Shown here piece by piece: positions 34,721 through 42,473 of a DNA stretch of 56,371 nt. The position numbers and the translations under genes were made by a program. The stretch spans positions 1 through 56,371 of the forward strand of contig JAHPZE010000029.1 of assembly GCA_019058365.1 (NCBI GenBank), read 5' to 3'. The notes under the pieces were generated by a model that saw nothing but the letters and a program-made list of their open reading frames with translations, searched no databases and was not told where the DNA came from. How positions within the stretch are numbered: position 1 is the stretch's first letter; each line of letters starts with the position of its first letter. Source of the stretch: Promethearchaeota archaeon. Lineage in GTDB: Archaea > Asgardarchaeota > Lokiarchaeia > Sigyniarchaeales > SOKP01.

Positions 34721-35442
34721 TTTGGAATTTTATATTTTTCAATTATCCATTTATCTACAATGAATTTTTGAGATTTCTCTTTTTCTTTAACATCATATTC
34801 ACTATGTATTGTACTCTTTGGTATCCAAACCTCCTCTCCAGCATCTAAAATAATTAATAAAGCCTTTGGACTTTCTACTTTAATTTTCGCTTCAATTTCA
34901 GTAGTATCTCGTGACATACTAAACTCTGTAGTCTCAACAATATGTAAACCATCTTTAGCAACAATATGCTCTGAAAAAAGACCAAATTCAGTTTCTTCAT
35001 CCATTTCGACATTTTCTTTTGTTTTAGCTTCAAAAGTACCACTTGTAGCAAATTCAATTTTCTCATTTAATATGTGATCAAGCATTAGCGTCATGAAATT
35101 TAAATTTGGAAATCGCAGTTTTTTAGCATATTCTCCTATAATGATCCGTAAAACTTGACGAGATTGATCTTCCCATCCTACGTAAATCTCTGTTTTACGT
35201 TCTTTAAAAACGTGATAACCTCTCCAGTTGGCACTCCTCCTATTTAAAACCTCTAAGATACATATAATTTCTTCAATCGATAGCCTTACAGTTTTTCCCT
35301 CTCCGTCAGAGGGCTTCTCCCAAGAGCCATTAGGTTTTCTACTTATACAACTTAAGAATATATAAGGAACTTCTTTTGATGGACTTGTAATCCTAACACT
35401 TGTTTTTTGCCCATAAAATGTTTTGGTATGAAAATCTGCCAA
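34717..35442 (-). CDS. Unknown protein coupled to the CDF gene; ssDNA/RNA-binding-like features
   Basis: 241 residues, soluble. Residues 1-110 contain SWEKPSDGEGKTVRLSIEEI and a beta-rich stretch with GYHVFKERKTEIYVGW, which resembles PC4-like or ThermoDBP-like nucleic-acid binding folds only loosely. The C-terminal 60 residues hold EVWIPKSTI followed by VDKWIIEK, a WIPKS motif that I have seen linked to nucleic-acid binding proteins. Function is not assigned. The gene overlaps the CDF transporter by four bases; a shared role is not obvious. Start ATG 35442 fits the beginning of a beta strand. Confidence 0.5.
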   Translation of the reverse strand: MADFHTKTFYGQKTSVRITSPSKEVPYIFLSCISRKPNGSWEKPSDGEGKTVRLSIEEIICILEVLNRRSANWRGYHVFKERKTEIYVGWEDQSRQVLRIIIGEYAKKLRFPNLNFMTLMLDHILNEKIEFATSGTFEAKTKENVEMDEETEFGLFSEHIVAKDGLHIVETTEFSMSRDTTEIEAKIKVESPKALLIILDAGEEVWIPKSTIHSEYDVKEKEKSQKFIVDKWIIEKYKIPK

Positions 35443-35630
35443 CTCGATCCACTATCAAATTATTTTTCTAAATTATAGTCCACTTATTTATTAAAACTAT
35501 ATTAATTTATTGATTTAAATCTGATTAAATAAATAAATGAATTTTTCGTACAACGTTAGGAAAAGAGAAAAAGTTTTAAAAAATTTTATTTTATATAACT
35601 GTAAATCAATTCTTTTCGTTGTGATTAAAG

Positions 35631-36386
35631 ATGAAAAATAATGAGAGTGATTCTATTAAGAAAGAGGAGAAGAGGGTTATTATAAGTAGTACCGGTGATT
35701 TACAAGAATACGATGAACATATAAGTGCTATGGGATCTGCTAAAATTTCTGGGGGAAAAACCAACAAATCTATACGGATTTCAGGTGATGGAACAATTAA
35801 CGGCGATTTAATATGTGATGGACTTACATCGTCAGGAAGTTTAAAAGGATCTGGTAATTTAACTGTTCATGGGGATGTTAGTAGCTCAGGCTCATTTATT
35901 ATCGCAGGATTTCTTTCAGGAGATCAAAGTGCTGATTTTTCAGGTTCAACACAAATAGGTAATCTTATTAAGATTCAAGGTTCTTTGATTGCTGCCGGTT
36001 CTTTTAAAGCAGGGCATTTTGTGAGAGGAGAACAAGAAATTAAACTTTCTGGTTCTTCAGAGATAAACGGGAACTTGTCTTCAGAGAAGAATATTAGTAT
36101 TGATGGATCAACTCATATCGAGGGAAATGTTGTAGCTGAAGATATTCTTTTTGGATCACAAAATAAGATAAAGAAACAGCATTATAGAGTTCATGGAAGT
36201 ATCCTTGCTAAAAACAATGTAAATATTATCAGAACGCACGTAGATGGAGATATTAAAGGTAAGGATATTACTCTTGGTCGAGGAACGGAAATTCTCGGAA
36301 CTGTATATTATGTTGAAAACGTTGATATTGATAAAAAAGCAAAATTAGCTAATGAGCCAATTCAGATTAGTTTAGATGAATTATGA
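35631..36386 (+). CDS. Bactofilin-like polymer-forming protein
   Basis: 251 residues. Repeating units of about 17-20 residues with G-x-(I/L/V)-x-G-D/N-(I/L/V) (SIRISGDGTINGDLIC, SGNLTVHGDV, SEINGNLSS, THIEGNVVAED, THVDGDIKGKDITLG) form a right-handed beta-helix as in bactofilins and related polymer-forming cytoskeletal proteins. A charged N-terminal tail (1-30) is typical. No signal peptide, so cytoplasmic. It would polymerise into filaments with a role in cell shape or membrane organisation. Preceded by an AT-rich promoter region; no operon partner. Confidence 0.7.
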   Translation: MKNNESDSIKKEEKRVIISSTGDLQEYDEHISAMGSAKISGGKTNKSIRISGDGTINGDLICDGLTSSGSLKGSGNLTVHGDVSSSGSFIIAGFLSGDQSADFSGSTQIGNLIKIQGSLIAAGSFKAGHFVRGEQEIKLSGSSEINGNLSSEKNISIDGSTHIEGNVVAEDILFGSQNKIKKQHYRVHGSILAKNNVNIIRTHVDGDIKGKDITLGRGTEILGTVYYVENVDIDKKAKLANEPIQISLDEL

Positions 36387-36424
36387 ACAGATAAAATATT
36401 AGTAGAGATATACATTAACTTTAA

Positions 36425-36730
36425 TTACATTAATTCAATTTCTACGAGCACAGATTCAGGAATTTGAATTTTCATTATAAGGTGCATACTTCTTTCGTTA
36501 GCAATAATCTCAAAAAGACGTTTATGAATTCTCATTTCAAATTTTGCCCATGTCGCAGTACCTTGCCCAGAAGGAGCTTTTAAAACAGGAACACGTAGTC
36601 TTTTTGTGGGGAGCGGGATAGGCCCATTCTTTCGAATTCCTTGAGAGCGACATACAGACATAACTTGATCGCATACGGATAGTAGTGCTTCTAATTGAGT
36701 ACTTGACAATCGTATGCGCGCTTTTTGTAT
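36425..36730 (-). CDS. rps10: Ribosomal protein uS10, probable AUA start
   Basis: 101 residues from ATA 36730. The archaeal uS10 pattern is plain: KARIRLSSTQ at the N-terminus, IPLPTKRLRVPVL, GTATWAKFEMRIHKRLFEI and IQIPESVLVEIEL. Archaeal uS10 proteins begin MQKARIRLSST; here the codon in the methionine position is ATA, in frame, followed by CAA AAA GCG CGC. The nearest standard start in frame, TTG 36709, would delete the conserved KARIRL. An upstream ATG at 36744 is in another frame (a one-base insertion into the run of five A at 36722-36726 would join it, giving MVSKTYKKARIRL, so a sequencing error is possible). A TATA-like TTTAAATA at about 36754-36762 predicts transcription starting near 36732. 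GGTGA lies seven bases before the ATA. Confidence 0.85.
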   Translation of the reverse strand: MQKARIRLSSTQLEALLSVCDQVMSVCRSQGIRKNGPIPLPTKRLRVPVLKAPSGQGTATWAKFEMRIHKRLFEIIANERSMHLIMKIQIPESVLVEIELM

Positions 36731-36830
36731 GTTTTACTCACCATGAAAATTTATTTAAAACCTTGTAGGTTGTTATATCGAAATTATTCCTATTAAATAA
36801 ATTTTTTCAAAAAGGGCTATTCTAATAATT

Positions 36831-36957
36831 TTAATTAAATCCCAATAAGAATTTATTTCCTAAATGCACATTTTCCAGATATTTTTTCGCTACGCTCAAA
36901 CACTTTTCTACTTGCTTTCGAGGAGTAATCCCTAAATTTCTACTTTATAACCATTCT
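36831..36957 (-). pseudogene. Fragment of a radical-SAM gene (C-terminal end)
   Basis: Read on the minus strand, the sequence encodes LGITPRKQVEKCLSVAKKY and then LENVHLGNKFLLGFN before TAA at 36831. This closely matches the last 35 residues of the radical-SAM gene at 39904-41040 (LGITPRKQAEKCLETAKKY...HVHLGNSFLLGF). The upstream part is frame-shifted by one base and the rest is missing. It is the 3' remnant of a second copy of that gene. Confidence 0.6.
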
Positions 36958-36976
36958 TATTCAGGGTTCTATAAAA

Positions 36977-37135
36977 TTATATATCTTCATCAACACCTTT
37001 CCTGAATTCTGATCTATTATCAGCTATTTCAGAAACGATATCTAATAATTTAAGACTATCCCTATCACGCTCCCAGAAAAGGATGCAATTGATAGCGATG
37101 CAGAAGAAGAGAAATATTTTGGATAGATATATAAT
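36977..37135 (-). pseudogene. Possible small-gene remnant
   Basis: A minus-strand frame without ATG ends with TAA at 36977 and reads CILFWERDRDSLKLLDIV then SEIADNRSEFRKGVDEDI. The core FWExD recurs in the intact 42-residue ORF at 45464-45592 (VLFWEADNSEN). This may be a decayed copy of a small protein family. The frame is short and could be chance; the remainder of 36958-37245 is otherwise plain AT-rich sequence. Confidence 0.25.
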
Positions 37136-37245
37136 TTATCTTTAAGTATTTTTTATCATACAATAGACGTATATATTTTTTAAATATAGTATTATTAAAA
37201 TTAAAATCAAAAAATAATTTAATAAAATGAAAAAGAGGAAACAAA

Positions 37246-37545
37246 GTGGCGAAATTTATACAAGAGCCTAATATAAGCCTTGATCGTAATTTTAGGAAGA
37301 ATTATGTTCTGGTTGAAGGAATTGCTCCTATGGAATTTAAGGAACATGAAATAGGGTCCAAATGGGAATTCAAAGTTGACATCATGGATGATAATGTAAT
37401 CATAGCATCAGTAACGAAAGTTTTTAAACCTAAAAAACTAGAAGTGAACGAAAAGTTTAAAGAGAAAATAGATGGAGCAAAATTTAAGAAAAAATTTATT
37501 GACATGAATCTTGAGTACAAGTTTTTTATTAATCGTCTCGATTAG
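37246..37545 (+). CDS. 99-residue protein of unknown function
   Basis: Starts at GTG 37246 with GAGG nine bases upstream; no in-frame ATG precedes. Beta-rich N-terminal half (YVLVEGIAPMEFKEHEIG...WEFKVDIMDD), then a charged, lysine-rich C-terminal half (KKLEVNEKFKEKIDG). It has no cysteine or membrane segment. I do not recognise the family. A hairpin overlaps the stop codon. It stands alone. Confidence 0.5.
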   Translation: MAKFIQEPNISLDRNFRKNYVLVEGIAPMEFKEHEIGSKWEFKVDIMDDNVIIASVTKVFKPKKLEVNEKFKEKIDGAKFKKKFIDMNLEYKFFINRLD

Positions 37546-37550
37546 AGACG
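37534..37550 (+). terminator. Hairpin at the 3' end of the 99-residue gene
   Basis: CGTCTC at 37534-37539 and GAGACG at 37545-37550 form a perfect 6-base-pair stem with a five-base loop, overlapping the TAG stop, followed by CGATTTTATTTAT. A T-rich tract follows, so it could end the transcript. Confidence 0.4.
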
Positions 37551-37759
37551 CGATTTTATTTATATACAAGATCAAACAATTTGATGCTGAAGAAGCAAAG
37601 CAGTTAATTTTATTTATTTTTTTCATTAAAGATTTTTGAGTATGTTGACCATTCATTTGTGAAAGTTTTCAATTCGTGCTTAAATGGACAGTTAACACCC
37701 ATCTTCATAACACAGACGTGTAAATCACCCCTATCGGAATATGAAACACACTTGTTACA

Positions 37760-37957
37760 TTAGGAAATCTTACATTTTTCGCAGTAATATAGTGTTTTAT
37801 ACTCATTTCCACACACAGGGCACAAGTTATCACCCTTAGAGGGTATTTGATTTATATGGAGAGCACAGTAACCCGTTATATGACCACTCTTTCTTTTACA
37901 ACGAGTTCCTTTTTTTGTTAAACCAACACATCTGGTTTTTATACTCCGCCTTGACAT
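37760..37957 (-). CDS. Small zinc-binding protein
   Basis: 65 residues. Cysteine clusters: CVGLTKKGTRCKR, GYCALH, then CPVCG and YYCEKC, enough for two zinc sites. The first half, C..LTKKGTRCKRK.G..GYC..H, is a pattern seen in small DUF5763-like proteins of unknown function. Basic N-terminus (MSRRSIKTR) suggests nucleic-acid binding. It lies 41 bases upstream of the SpoU methyltransferase start on the same strand, perhaps co-transcribed. Confidence 0.55.
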   Translation of the reverse strand: MSRRSIKTRCVGLTKKGTRCKRKSGHITGYCALHINQIPSKGDNLCPVCGNEYKTLYYCEKCKIS

Positions 37958-37998
37958 AAATGACTAATTTTTTTTTGGAAATTACCTTTTTAATCTCT

Positions 37999-38769
37999 TT
38001 ACTTATTTAATTTTGTATAATATTGTTGTCTAAGGATTTCAAATCCAATTATAGTTGCAGCGGAGTTAAGAGAGAGTGCTCCGTTAAATTCTCGCTTATA
38101 GGGAATTGTCAAAATTAAATCTGCTTTATCTAAGAAAGTTCGATTAGTGCCTCTTTTTTCACCTCCAATTACAATAAATAATGGAGCTTTTAATTTGCTT
38201 TGATAAATTGACAGACCTTTATCTTTATCTGTACATGCAATGGTATAATTATTAGATTTGAAGATATCTATTGTTGACTCCAGGTCTTCGACTAACGCTA
38301 TTGGTATTAATTCTGAGGTGCCCGCTGAAGATTTGATAATAATTGCCTCCACCTCACACCAATTTCTCTGTTTCATGACGATACCATCTATTCCTGCAGC
38401 ATATAATGACCGTATGGTATACCCAAGATTAAAAGGATCTTCAATTCCGTCTAAAAAAAAGTATATGCCGGATTTCGAGTTCAAGAATTCAAATATTTTC
38501 TGGTAGATTCGTTCACTTACTATAGCAGCAATTCCTCCGTGAGTCTTCCCATTTGCATGTGTTTCAAACCAATTTTGATCCACTGCTTCAATTTTGATTT
38601 CCTTGGATTTTACTGACTCAAGTATTTGCTTGACAGATTTTTCCGGTTTACTTTTCCTTTTTCTTTGGAGTTTTGCAACATCATAGAATAAAGTCAAAAC
38701 CTTACGATATTTTGATTGCAAAACTGCATTTACAGAGATTTTTCCCTCAATTACAATAGATGTGGTCAT
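37999..38769 (-). CDS. SpoU/TrmH-family RNA 2'-O-methyltransferase
   Basis: 256 residues. The three family motifs are visible: FLDGIEDPFNLGYTIRSLYA (motif 1, about 104-123), IVIGGEKRG (motif 2, about 200-208) and SLNSAATIIGFEILRQ (motif 3, about 231-246). These bind S-adenosylmethionine in a trefoil knot. An N-terminal region (1-95) resembles the substrate-recognition domain of RlmB-type enzymes. It likely methylates 23S rRNA or a tRNA ribose; which site is unknown. It follows, with 41 bases, the small zinc gene. Confidence 0.8.
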   Translation of the reverse strand: MTTSIVIEGKISVNAVLQSKYRKVLTLFYDVAKLQRKRKSKPEKSVKQILESVKSKEIKIEAVDQNWFETHANGKTHGGIAAIVSERIYQKIFEFLNSKSGIYFFLDGIEDPFNLGYTIRSLYAAGIDGIVMKQRNWCEVEAIIIKSSAGTSELIPIALVEDLESTIDIFKSNNYTIACTDKDKGLSIYQSKLKAPLFIVIGGEKRGTNRTFLDKADLILTIPYKREFNGALSLNSAATIIGFEILRQQYYTKLNK

Positions 38770-38836
38770 ATTCTTTTTCCTTCATATTCTCAATTCAGTT
38801 TTCTTTCGCTTTTGGAGTCAATGTTTGAATTTTTAA

Positions 38837-39208
38837 TTATTTTTCTATACCAAAAGCTTCTTCAAGGTTTTTTCCTCTAAAATATGGGTCATTTCTGTCA
38901 ATTAACCCCTGTCTAATGGCAAACATACATTTTTCATAAAGCATTTTATTTAAATCTCGCCCAATTTCTGTCAAAGAATATTCAATTTTTACCGGAGTTG
39001 TACTTACGATGTCCTTATTAATAAATCCATGGTGTTCTAATCTTTTTAGTTGATCTGACAATACTCTATTGCTAAGACCCTCATATGTTTCTAAAAAATC
39101 ACTAAATCTATTACATCCTAAGAACATAGATTTTAATATGGTTATCGTCCATTTTCGTGATAATTCATTATACCCCTCCATTGTAAATTTAAATTGTTCA
39201 GTAACCAA
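38837..39208 (-). CDS. HxlR-family winged-helix regulator
   Basis: 123 residues. RKWTITILKSMFLGCNRFSDF followed by LSNRVLSDQLKRLEHHGFI is the MarR/HxlR helix-turn-helix with wing, and VEYSLTEIGRDLNK is the usual close. The usual conserved W is present at WTI. HxlR members often sense redox or electrophiles. It is divergent from the cupin gene at 39355, with a 146-base intergenic region carrying inverted repeats. It likely controls the cupin gene and itself. Confidence 0.75.
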   Translation of the reverse strand: MVTEQFKFTMEGYNELSRKWTITILKSMFLGCNRFSDFLETYEGLSNRVLSDQLKRLEHHGFINKDIVSTTPVKIEYSLTEIGRDLNKMLYEKCMFAIRQGLIDRNDPYFRGKNLEEAFGIEK

Positions 39209-39286
39209 TAAATCACCTAATAACTTGTAGCTTACAATTTCTTTATAAGTAATTTTACCCTATTAAATTTTGTATTAAAACAAAGT

Positions 39287-39312
39287 AATAAATTAATACT
39301 TAATAATTTATT
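39287..39312. promoter_or_regulatory. Candidate operator between HxlR and cupin genes
   Basis: AATAAATTA (39287-39295) and TAATTTATT (39304-39312) are a perfect inverted repeat with an eight-base spacer. A second short repeat, TTGTA-3-TACAA, is at 39225-39237 near the regulator's own start. HxlR proteins bind such palindromes as dimers. The region is AT-rich, so chance repeats are possible. Confidence 0.35.
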
Positions 39313-39354
39313 GTAATAAAAAAAAAATAATAAAAGAAAGGTAGAAAATAAAAA

Positions 39355-39750
39355 ATGGAGAACTTAAGTAATAGTGTGATATTTCCCAAAGGAGATAAAG
39401 CTACAAGCGCTTACTTTACGGGGAATGTGTGGGTTCAAATGCTAGTTACTGAAGAAGTTTTTAATTGTCCAGTATACAATGTAACCTTTGAACCAAAAGC
39501 AAGGACTAAATGGCATTCACATCCAGGGGGCCAAATTCTTCTTGTTACAGGAGGTAAAGGATATTATCAAGAAGAAGGAAAGCCAGCACAATCGCTTCAA
39601 GAAGGAGATGTTGTGAAAATACCACCAAATGTGAAACATTGGCATGGGGCATCAAAAGAGAGTTGGTTTGTTCATGTTGGTATTAGTACGAATCCTAATT
39701 TAGGAAATGCTGAATGGCACGGTCCAGTAACAGAGGAGGAATATCAATGA
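39355..39750 (+). CDS. Cupin-domain protein
   Basis: 131 residues. The cupin metal site is complete: H54, H56, Q60 and H95/H97 in WHSHPGGQILLVTGG ... PPNVKHWHGA. The form KHWHGA... with WFVHVGI is common among cupins of quinol or carboxymuconolactone context. Reaction unknown; likely a metal-dependent small-molecule enzyme of the cytoplasm. It is controlled, probably, by the divergent HxlR gene. The stop overlaps the start of a truncated alcohol-dehydrogenase gene. Confidence 0.75.
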   Translation: MENLSNSVIFPKGDKATSAYFTGNVWVQMLVTEEVFNCPVYNVTFEPKARTKWHSHPGGQILLVTGGKGYYQEEGKPAQSLQEGDVVKIPPNVKHWHGASKESWFVHVGISTNPNLGNAEWHGPVTEEEYQ

Positions 39751-39803
39751 AAGTAGCAATCTTCAAAGGTAAGGGTAAGATCGTGGTCGAGGAACGACTA
39801 TGA
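39747..39803 (+). pseudogene. N-terminal remnant of a zinc alcohol dehydrogenase
   Basis: ATG 39747 overlaps the cupin stop and starts a frame reading MKVAIFKGKGKIVVEERL, then TGA at 39801. The form MKxAxFKGKGxIVVEER is the N-terminus of MDR-type zinc alcohol dehydrogenases. The rest of the gene is missing, and no matching downstream sequence is found before the radical-SAM gene at 39904. So a cupin plus alcohol dehydrogenase operon probably lost its second gene. Confidence 0.55.
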
Positions 39804-39903
39804 CTAGTTAAAATCTAACATTCTTGTCTTTAGAAAGGGTAAATATCATTTAAGTCTGTAAAAAGAAGTTAATTATTAAAAAATAAGAAAATGATTTAAT
39901 TCA

Positions 39904-41040
39904 TTAAAATCCTAGCAAAAAGCTATTCCCTAAATGCACATGTTTTAAATATTTTTTCGCTGTTTCAAGGCACTTTTCTGCTTGTTTTCGAGGAGTAATT
40001 CCTAAATCTCGCATCTGATAATCTCCATGGAATACTAATAAACTATATGGTATTTCCCTGTTTATAGAGCTAACAAACTTCGCAATCTGTTCGACTTCTT
40101 CATGATTTGTATACCCTGGAACCATTAATGTACACGCACTCATCTCAGGTAAGTCTTTCCTTGTTCCAAAATAGTTTTCAGCTAAAAATTTAAAATTTTC
40201 TAACGTTCTCTTATTGCTAACTCCGCATAAAGCAAGATTTAATTTCTCATTATAGGTTTTTAAATCAAACTTGATATTGCCTCCAGTTTTAATAGCTATT
40301 TGCATGCATTTTTCAACCCAATCTTTATTTCCAGAACCATTCCACTCCCAACATATTCTAAATTTTCTTTTTTTATCTTGCTTTTCTATTTTGTCTAAAA
40401 TTAGTTCTGCTAAGTTAATAGAGAATGGTAATTGAGGTTCAGGGGTTCCCCCAAAATAGCATAGACAAGTGATCTTTTCATTTTTAACTATCTGATTAGC
40501 TAATATCTCAACATCGAATAAATTCCTTTTTGAAAAAAGCTTATGGCTGCTATTTTGACAGCCCAGACAATTGTACGAACATCCGTAAAAGAACGCCGCA
40601 TAACTATATGTGCCAAATTCAGGTCCTTTATAATCTGAAAACTCTGGGTAGCCAGATGAAGTTCCAGCAGGACAAAACCAGCTATTACAACAATTAGTTG
40701 GATTTAGATCTATATAACCATGAATGTATCCTCTTGATTTTGTTGGGTATGGTAATTGCCCCGAGTTTCTTAATTGAATATTTCTTAAACCACAATAGCT
40801 TACATCTCGTTCAGATAAAGAGCATTCATTAATACATAGATTGCATTTTAATTTTATATTTGGTCGTTCAGCTCTGGGAGGCTTTTCTGGGAGTTCTACA
40901 AGCTTGCGTACTTGTTTATGAACATTTAATATATGAGGTTTAACTTGACTCCAATCTCTTTCTAAAACACAATTTCTACATACTTGTAGAACCTCAGAGA
41001 TTACCCTCTCAGTTTTCCCGCAAAACTTACAAGTTCCCAT
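39904..41040 (-). CDS. Radical SAM enzyme (PflA-activating-like)
   Basis: 378 residues. An N-terminal zinc-like part (CKFCG, CRNC, CNLC) precedes the radical-SAM cluster C154-C158-C161 in FFYGCSYNCLGCQN. The core then carries GGTPEPQLPF (~215) for SAM binding and FKFDLKTY-like strands. The C-terminal LGITPRKQAEKC closes it. Overall it belongs with the PflA/AmmeMemoRadiSam-type activases; the real target is unknown. A degraded copy of its end lies at 36831. It is followed on the same strand by the Bud23-like gene upstream (two-base gap), so the two are co-transcribed. Confidence 0.8.
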   Translation of the reverse strand: MGTCKFCGKTERVISEVLQVCRNCVLERDWSQVKPHILNVHKQVRKLVELPEKPPRAERPNIKLKCNLCINECSLSERDVSYCGLRNIQLRNSGQLPYPTKSRGYIHGYIDLNPTNCCNSWFCPAGTSSGYPEFSDYKGPEFGTYSYAAFFYGCSYNCLGCQNSSHKLFSKRNLFDVEILANQIVKNEKITCLCYFGGTPEPQLPFSINLAELILDKIEKQDKKRKFRICWEWNGSGNKDWVEKCMQIAIKTGGNIKFDLKTYNEKLNLALCGVSNKRTLENFKFLAENYFGTRKDLPEMSACTLMVPGYTNHEEVEQIAKFVSSINREIPYSLLVFHGDYQMRDLGITPRKQAEKCLETAKKYLKHVHLGNSFLLGF

Positions 41041-41042
41041 AT

Positions 41043-41702
41043 TTACACTTTTTTCTTTAATAATAAAAAGGTTTGGCCAGATTTTTGCATTGGATTATGC
41101 TTAACCATAAATCCTTCAAAACCATTATTAGTAAATGAATTATTAAACATTTTTAATTCAGTATCATCTTTAGGGTAAAATTCAATTATAATCCTTCCGT
41201 TAATTTTTAAAATTTTATTCAAATATTTCGCTGTGTCATGGAGAAGCTTAACTTTTTCTCCATCATTTTCCTTTCCATATATTATAAAATTGTATGATGA
41301 TATTGAGATTATCTGATTAACAGAATCGACTTTAATTGGTAAATAATTAATATCAGCTAAAATAAGTTCTAAACCTTTAGAAGTTTTAAAATTTTTTTTC
41401 TTTTCTCTCGCTTTTGATAACATATCATTAAGAATATCAATCCCTATAACTCTAAAGCCATTTTCGATCAAAATTTCTGATGAAAAACCTGTTCCACATC
41501 CTAAATCTAAAATTACTTGTGAATCACCCCTCTTATCCCTACTGTCCTCTCTATAATATAGGTTTTCATCGAAAAGATACTCAATACTGGATAGAGTAGA
41601 TCTTTTCTGATTGCGTTCCATCCATTTTGAACTATTATACTCTTCTGCTTTATTTTTAATATAATCTTCTGGAAATCTAGGGCGTCGATTTTTTCTTACC
41701 AA
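41043..41702 (-). CDS. Bud23-like class I SAM methyltransferase
   Basis: 219 residues. The N-terminus reads RPRFPEDYIKNKAEEYNSS, followed by motif I LDLGCGTGFSSEIL, GIDILNDMLSKA, then ISISSYNFI, and C-terminal FYPKDDTELKMF and NNGFEGF. The order RP-P-Y...LDxGCGxGxS...GxDIxxxML...SISxxxW/F...xxFYP...GFxG matches Bud23, which makes N7-methylguanosine in eukaryotic 18S rRNA, better than generic methyltransferases. If so, it could act on 16S rRNA with a Trm112-like partner; none is in the window. Co-transcribed with the radical SAM gene. Confidence 0.65.
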   Translation of the reverse strand: MVRKNRRPRFPEDYIKNKAEEYNSSKWMERNQKRSTLSSIEYLFDENLYYREDSRDKRGDSQVILDLGCGTGFSSEILIENGFRVIGIDILNDMLSKAREKKKNFKTSKGLELILADINYLPIKVDSVNQIISISSYNFIIYGKENDGEKVKLLHDTAKYLNKILKINGRIIIEFYPKDDTELKMFNNSFTNNGFEGFMVKHNPMQKSGQTFLLLKKKV

Positions 41703-41814
41703 TGATCGATCACAAATGAAAAAATAATTTAAATATATAAATAACTAAACTCAATATATCATAAAAAAATAATTTTAGGTTAATTAAGACAATAAAAAGA
41801 TTTAGGGTTTGCTT

Positions 41815-42201
41815 ATGTCTGGAAAAAATACAATTCTTATCGTTGACGATGAGCCTGATATTGTCAACCTTACAGAAAAATTTTTAAAATTGGGGGATTT
41901 TGATACAATTACAAGCAGCAATGCGAAAGAGGCTATGAACATTATTGAAGAAAGCTATGATAAAATAGCCCTAATATTACTAGATATTATGATGCCTGGC
42001 CGAAGTGGGTATTCGGTTTTGGAGGAGGTCAAGAACAATGAAAAATATAAGGATATCCTTGTAGTTTTATTTACTGTTAAAAGTTTTAACGAGGATGTTC
42101 AAAAGGGTAAAAAATTAGGTGCTGATGCTTATATTACCAAACCATTTTCGGGGAAGGAACTTTTAATCAGAATAAAAGAGATATTAGAAAAGCGTAATTA
42201 A
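41815..42201 (+). CDS. Single-domain response regulator (CheY-like)
   Basis: 128 residues from ATG 41815 (a TTG six bases earlier is a weaker choice). Acidic pocket D11/D12, phosphoacceptor D57 in LILLDIMMPG, T87 and K109 in ITKPF are all present. It has no output domain, so it works by protein contact. No histidine kinase is in the window. It is monocistronic; 271 bases of AT-rich sequence separate it from the rhomboid gene. Confidence 0.85.
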   Translation: MSGKNTILIVDDEPDIVNLTEKFLKLGDFDTITSSNAKEAMNIIEESYDKIALILLDIMMPGRSGYSVLEEVKNNEKYKDILVVLFTVKSFNEDVQKGKKLGADAYITKPFSGKELLIRIKEILEKRN

Positions 42202-42473
42202 ACTTTTAAATTAGGTATCAAAGTTGTATATAAATAAATAGAGTATTAGTTGTATCTATTTTTTATTTCAAAATGATAATCTCATTAAGTATTATCCAAA
42301 CAGATATAAAAAAAGCTTTTTACAGCTGGAAAAAATTAGATTCATTATCGTTTTATGATTTTTTACTAAAATTTCAGAACTATTCTTATTTATCTAAAAA
42401 TTTTTAAACTACTTGAGTAAATTATCTTCATCTATTAGAAAATTAAAATAAAAAATTTAAAGAGCTAATTAAA

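Noticed and set aside
36731..36744. ATG at 36744 as the uS10 start
   Set aside because: It is out of frame with KARIRLSST and lies too close to the TATA box to be inside the transcript; it works only if one A is missing from the sequence.
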